The notes under the pieces: model-generated
The model's input: the letters and a program-made list of their open reading frames with translations, nothing else
The model's database searches: none
What the model was told of the DNA's origin: nothing
Assembly (NCBI GenBank): GCA_900142905.1
Contig: FSRV01000003.1
Span: forward strand, 124,001 to 188,000
Length of the DNA: 64,000 nucleotides
Direction of reading: 5' to 3'
From: Burkholderia sp. GAS332
Lineage (GTDB): Bacteria > Pseudomonadota > Gammaproteobacteria > Burkholderiales > Burkholderiaceae
Program-made: the position numbers and the translations under genes
Shown here: positions 61,964 through 64,000 of the stretch, piece after piece
Numbering within the stretch: position 1 is the stretch's first letter
Layout: each line of letters starts with the position of its first letter

Positions 61964-63403
61964 ATGTCCAGCTATAAGGACGTGCTTCTTTTTATCGACG
62001 GCGAGTGGCAAGCGGGAGCTGAGCAGCGCACGATTCAGGTCGTGAATCCCGCCACCGAGGATGTGATTGGAACCGTAGCGCACGCGGAGCGTGCCGACCT
62101 TGATGCCGCGCTAACAGCGGCAAAAAAAGGATTCGACAAGTGGAAGAGCGTCAGCGCGTTCGAGCGCGCGGGCATCATGCGCAAGGCGGCGCAGTTGCTG
62201 CGCGAGCGTTCCGCAGATATCGCGCAACTGATGACGCTGGAACAGGGCAAACCACTGGCCGAGGCGCAGGGCGAGGCTATGTCCGCAGCCGACATTATCG
62301 ACTGGTTTGCGGACGAAGGTCGTCGCGCCTATGGACGCATGATTCCATCCCGCATCCCGGGTTCATATCAGCTTGTCATCAAAGAACCAGTAGGGCCGGT
62401 CGCCGCCTTCTCGCCGTGGAACTTTCCGATTAATCAGGTCGTGCGCAAATTGTCCGCTGCGGTCGCGGCCGGCTGCTCGATCATCGTGAAGGCGCCGGAG
62501 GAAACGCCAGCGGCGCCGGCCGAACTGGTGCGAGCATTTGCGGATGCGGGCGTGCCGCCGGGTGTCATCAACCTGGTGTTCGGTGACCCGGCTACGATCT
62601 CTGAATATCTGATACCACACCCGGTAATCCGAAAGGTTTCTTTCACAGGCTCGACCGTTGTTGGTAAGCATCTCGCGGCACTTGCCGGCCAACACATGAA
62701 GAAGGTGACAATGGAACTCGGTGGCCACGGCCCAGTGCTCGTGTTTGACGATGCTGACGTCGAGACTGCCGCGACTCAACTGGCCACTTTCAAACTGCGC
62801 AACGCAGGACAGGTCTGCACTTCCCCGACTCGCTTTATCGTGCAACGGGGAGTGTTCGGCCGGTTTGTCGAGGCCTTTATCGAAGTAACCCGGAAGGCGT
62901 GCGTCGGCGACGGTCTTGTGGAAGGTACGACGATGGGGCCGTTAGCTAACGAACGTCGTTTGCGAGCGCTTGAGGGTTTGGTCGAAGACGCGATAGCGGG
63001 CGGAGCAGAATTGCGCGCCGGTGGCCGTCGAATCGGCGATCGCGGATATTTCTTCGAGCCGACCGTTCTGGTGGGCACTGCGCCGTCCGCCCGCATCATG
63101 AGCGAAGAACCGTTCGGACCCGTTGCGGTCCTGAACGCATTTGACACGATCGACGAGATGATCGCCGAGGCTAATCGCTTGCCATTTGGGCTGTGCGCAT
63201 TCGCTTACACGAAGTCCGCGAAGACTTCGCATCGCGTGGCCGCGGAAGTTGAGACCGGGATGATCACGATCAACCAGATTGCAATCGCCTTTCCTGAAGT
63301 GCCTTTCGGCGGCGTGAAGGATAGTGGGTACGGCACGGAAGGGGGGGCGGAGGCACTCGACGCATACCTCAATCTCAAATATGTCTCGCAACTAGACATC
63401 TAG
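61964..63403 (+). CDS. NAD(P)-dependent aldehyde dehydrogenase (succinate-semialdehyde type)
   Basis: 479 residues, ALDH superfamily, closest in style to GabD/succinate-semialdehyde dehydrogenases. Cofactor binding is by FSPWNFP and FTGSTVVGK. The general-base Glu is in MELGGHGP and the catalytic Cys in [16 protein letters not shown] precedes ATG 61964 by nine bases. With the partial class III aminotransferase that follows, it could complete conversion of an amino-acid or omega-amine to a dicarboxylic acid (GABA-like route), and it would remove an aldehyde produced by the upstream lyase. Confidence 0.9.
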   Translation: MSSYKDVLLFIDGEWQAGAEQRTIQVVNPATEDVIGTVAHAERADLDAALTAAKKGFDKWKSVSAFERAGIMRKAAQLLRERSADIAQLMTLEQGKPLAEAQGEAMSAADIIDWFADEGRRAYGRMIPSRIPGSYQLVIKEPVGPVAAFSPWNFPINQVVRKLSAAVAAGCSIIVKAPEETPAAPAELVRAFADAGVPPGVINLVFGDPATISEYLIPHPVIRKVSFTGSTVVGKHLAALAGQHMKKVTMELGGHGPVLVFDDADVETAATQLATFKLRNAGQVCTSPTRFIVQRGVFGRFVEAFIEVTRKACVGDGLVEGTTMGPLANERRLRALEGLVEDAIAGGAELRAGGRRIGDRGYFFEPTVLVGTAPSARIMSEEPFGPVAVLNAFDTIDEMIAEANRLPFGLCAFAYTKSAKTSHRVAAEVETGMITINQIAIAFPEVPFGGVKDSGYGTEGGAEALDAYLNLKYVSQLDI

Positions 63404-63416
63404 AGGCATTCGCCCG

Positions 63417-63450
63417 GACGGGGCGGCATGTGCATTTGTGCCGCCCCGTC
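63417..63450 (+). terminator. Strong hairpin after aldehyde dehydrogenase gene
   Basis: GACGGGGCGGCA (63417-63428) and TGCCGCCCCGTC (63439-63450) form a perfect 12-bp stem with a 10-nt loop, 14 bp after the stop codon. The following GGTTTGC is only weakly T-rich, so it acts as a terminator or as an mRNA-stabilising stem. Confidence 0.7.
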
Positions 63451-63562
63451 GGTTTGCAATGATCCATTCTGGTCCTGCCAGCGGTCAGCGCGTGAGAGAG
63501 CGTACCAGTCGGTACCCTGGTGATGAAAACCCCGACCGGAAATTGATTTTGTTTGTTTGACA

Positions 63563-63587
63563 TGCGTGACTTTGTCACATACCATTG
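63563..63587. repeat. Palindromic repeat, copy 1 of a pair
   Basis: TGCGTGACTTTGTCACATA followed by CCATTG. The core GTGAC-N3-GTCAC is an exact dyad. A near-identical copy sits 230 bp further on at 63793, and a partial copy at 60204. Probably an operator for the aminotransferase gene. Confidence 0.6.
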
Positions 63588-63792
63588 GTTTGAAGATGCC
63601 CTGCGGCCGAAATCTTGAACACGTGCGTTTCAGCGACTTAATTGTCGACTTCACGACGGGATGCAAGGGGGGCGTTGCGCGCGAATCGGCCCAAAAACTC
63701 GCGATAGGGCCTGTTAAAAACTGGGGCCTGCGAGACCGATGCAGCAACGCATGGTAGTAAAAACGCAAGAAAGAATTTTGATTATTTGATTT

Positions 63793-63817
63793 GCGTGACT
63801 ATGTCACATACTATTGT
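63793..63817. repeat. Palindromic repeat, copy 2 of a pair
   Basis: TGCGTGACTATGTCACATA followed by CTATTG, two mismatches from copy 1 at 63563, 87 bp before the start of the aminotransferase gene. The dyad GTGAC-TAT-GTCAC is exact. Spacing of 230 bp between the copies would allow DNA looping by one regulator. Confidence 0.6.
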
Positions 63818-63903
63818 TTCGCGGCCGAAGGTGGTGAGTTTCCAGACGCCTGATTGGCCAGCCATGCAACGACTGAACTTTCACTTCTAGGCAGACGACG
63901 TAT

Positions 63904-64000
63904 ATGGAACACACTTCTCTTCGCGATCGCGACGTTGCGTACCAGATTCACCCGCATACCAACTTTGGCGCCCATGAATCCGCCGGGCCGATGGTGATCT
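63904..64000 (+). CDS. Class III aminotransferase (partial, cut by window end)
   Basis: Only the first 32 residues are inside the window. They contain DVAYQIHPHTNFGAHESAGP, characteristic of the N-terminus of class III aspartate/omega-aminotransferases (HPxTN, then GP before the first core strand). Such enzymes use PLP to transfer an omega-amino group to pyruvate or 2-ketoglutarate. The pairing with an aldehyde dehydrogenase immediately upstream suggests catabolism of an omega-amino acid. Substrate not determinable from this piece. Confidence 0.75.
   Translation, partial: MEHTSLRDRDVAYQIHPHTNFGAHESAGPMVI

Noticed and set aside
1..64000. CRISPR array, tRNA or rRNA genes, toxin-antitoxin and phage genes
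   Set aside because: No regularly spaced repeat series, cloverleaf gene, ribosomal RNA segment, integrase or phage structural gene was recognised when reading both strands.

Overview
The window reads as an accessory region of a Burkholderiaceae genome (Paraburkholderia, Caballeronia or Burkholderia type). It has moderately high GC, two Gram-negative porins of the burkholderial type, many LysR, MocR, TetR, MarR, ArsR and AraC regulators, and a fused indolepyruvate ferredoxin oxidoreductase. It is dense in catabolic gene sets and in decayed insertion sequences (IS21, IS3, IS110 and IS5 remnants). No rRNA, tRNA, CRISPR array, replication origin or phage module was recognised. The genus is an inference from gene types and could not be checked by search.

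Layout. 0.65-3.9 kb: tightly coupled operon of SDR dehydrogenase, alpha/beta hydrolase, MarR regulator and cytochrome P450. 4.0-4.8 kb: two opposed istB relics. 4.9-13.1 kb: small regulator/enzyme pairs (AzoR with MocR, AhpD-like protein, GNAT, TetR with DJ-1/PfpI protein, ArsR-rhodanese fusion with MFS pump and DUF2938 protein). 13.2-13.7 kb: broken LysR and GNAT genes. 14.1-20.2 kb: LysR and ACS-type MFS transporter divergent from an M81 (MlrC-like) metallopeptidase, then a broken cupin gene and a porin. 20.3-21.9 kb: an amidohydrolase pseudogene followed by IS3, IS110 and IS5 fragments. 22.2-27.6 kb: AMP-dependent acyl-CoA ligase, a truncated ilvE-like remnant and the fused 2-ketoacid:ferredoxin oxidoreductase.

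28.1-47.7 kb is the most striking part. A D-amino-acid dehydrogenase, RidA imine deaminase and GPH-type transporter diverge from a D-aminopeptidase-like S12 hydrolase and a Fes/IroE-like esterase. These are followed by a TonB-dependent receptor, a prolyl oligopeptidase, a second M81 metallopeptidase, an XRE-cupin regulator, a private tonB-exbB-exbD-exbD-TPR operon and an M20 amidohydrolase. Together they look like a complete route for energised outer-membrane uptake and dismantling of a peptide that contains D-residues and probably ester and N-acyl bonds, such as a cyclic lipopeptide, depsipeptide or peptide siderophore. The substrate is inference.

48.7-52 kb: an AraC-controlled cupin dioxygenase/SDR/VOC set next to an IS110 scrap. 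52.9-54.5 kb: a porin and a broken IS3 transposase. 54.5-64 kb: nitronate monooxygenase, a second acyl-CoA ligase, two enoyl-CoA hydratase-family genes, a class III CoA-transferase, and, divergently, an HMG-CoA-lyase-like protein, a thioesterase, an aldehyde dehydrogenase and the start of a class III aminotransferase. A recurrent sequence of the form TGCGTGA-N4-GTCA occurs in two promoter regions of this last block and suggests shared control.
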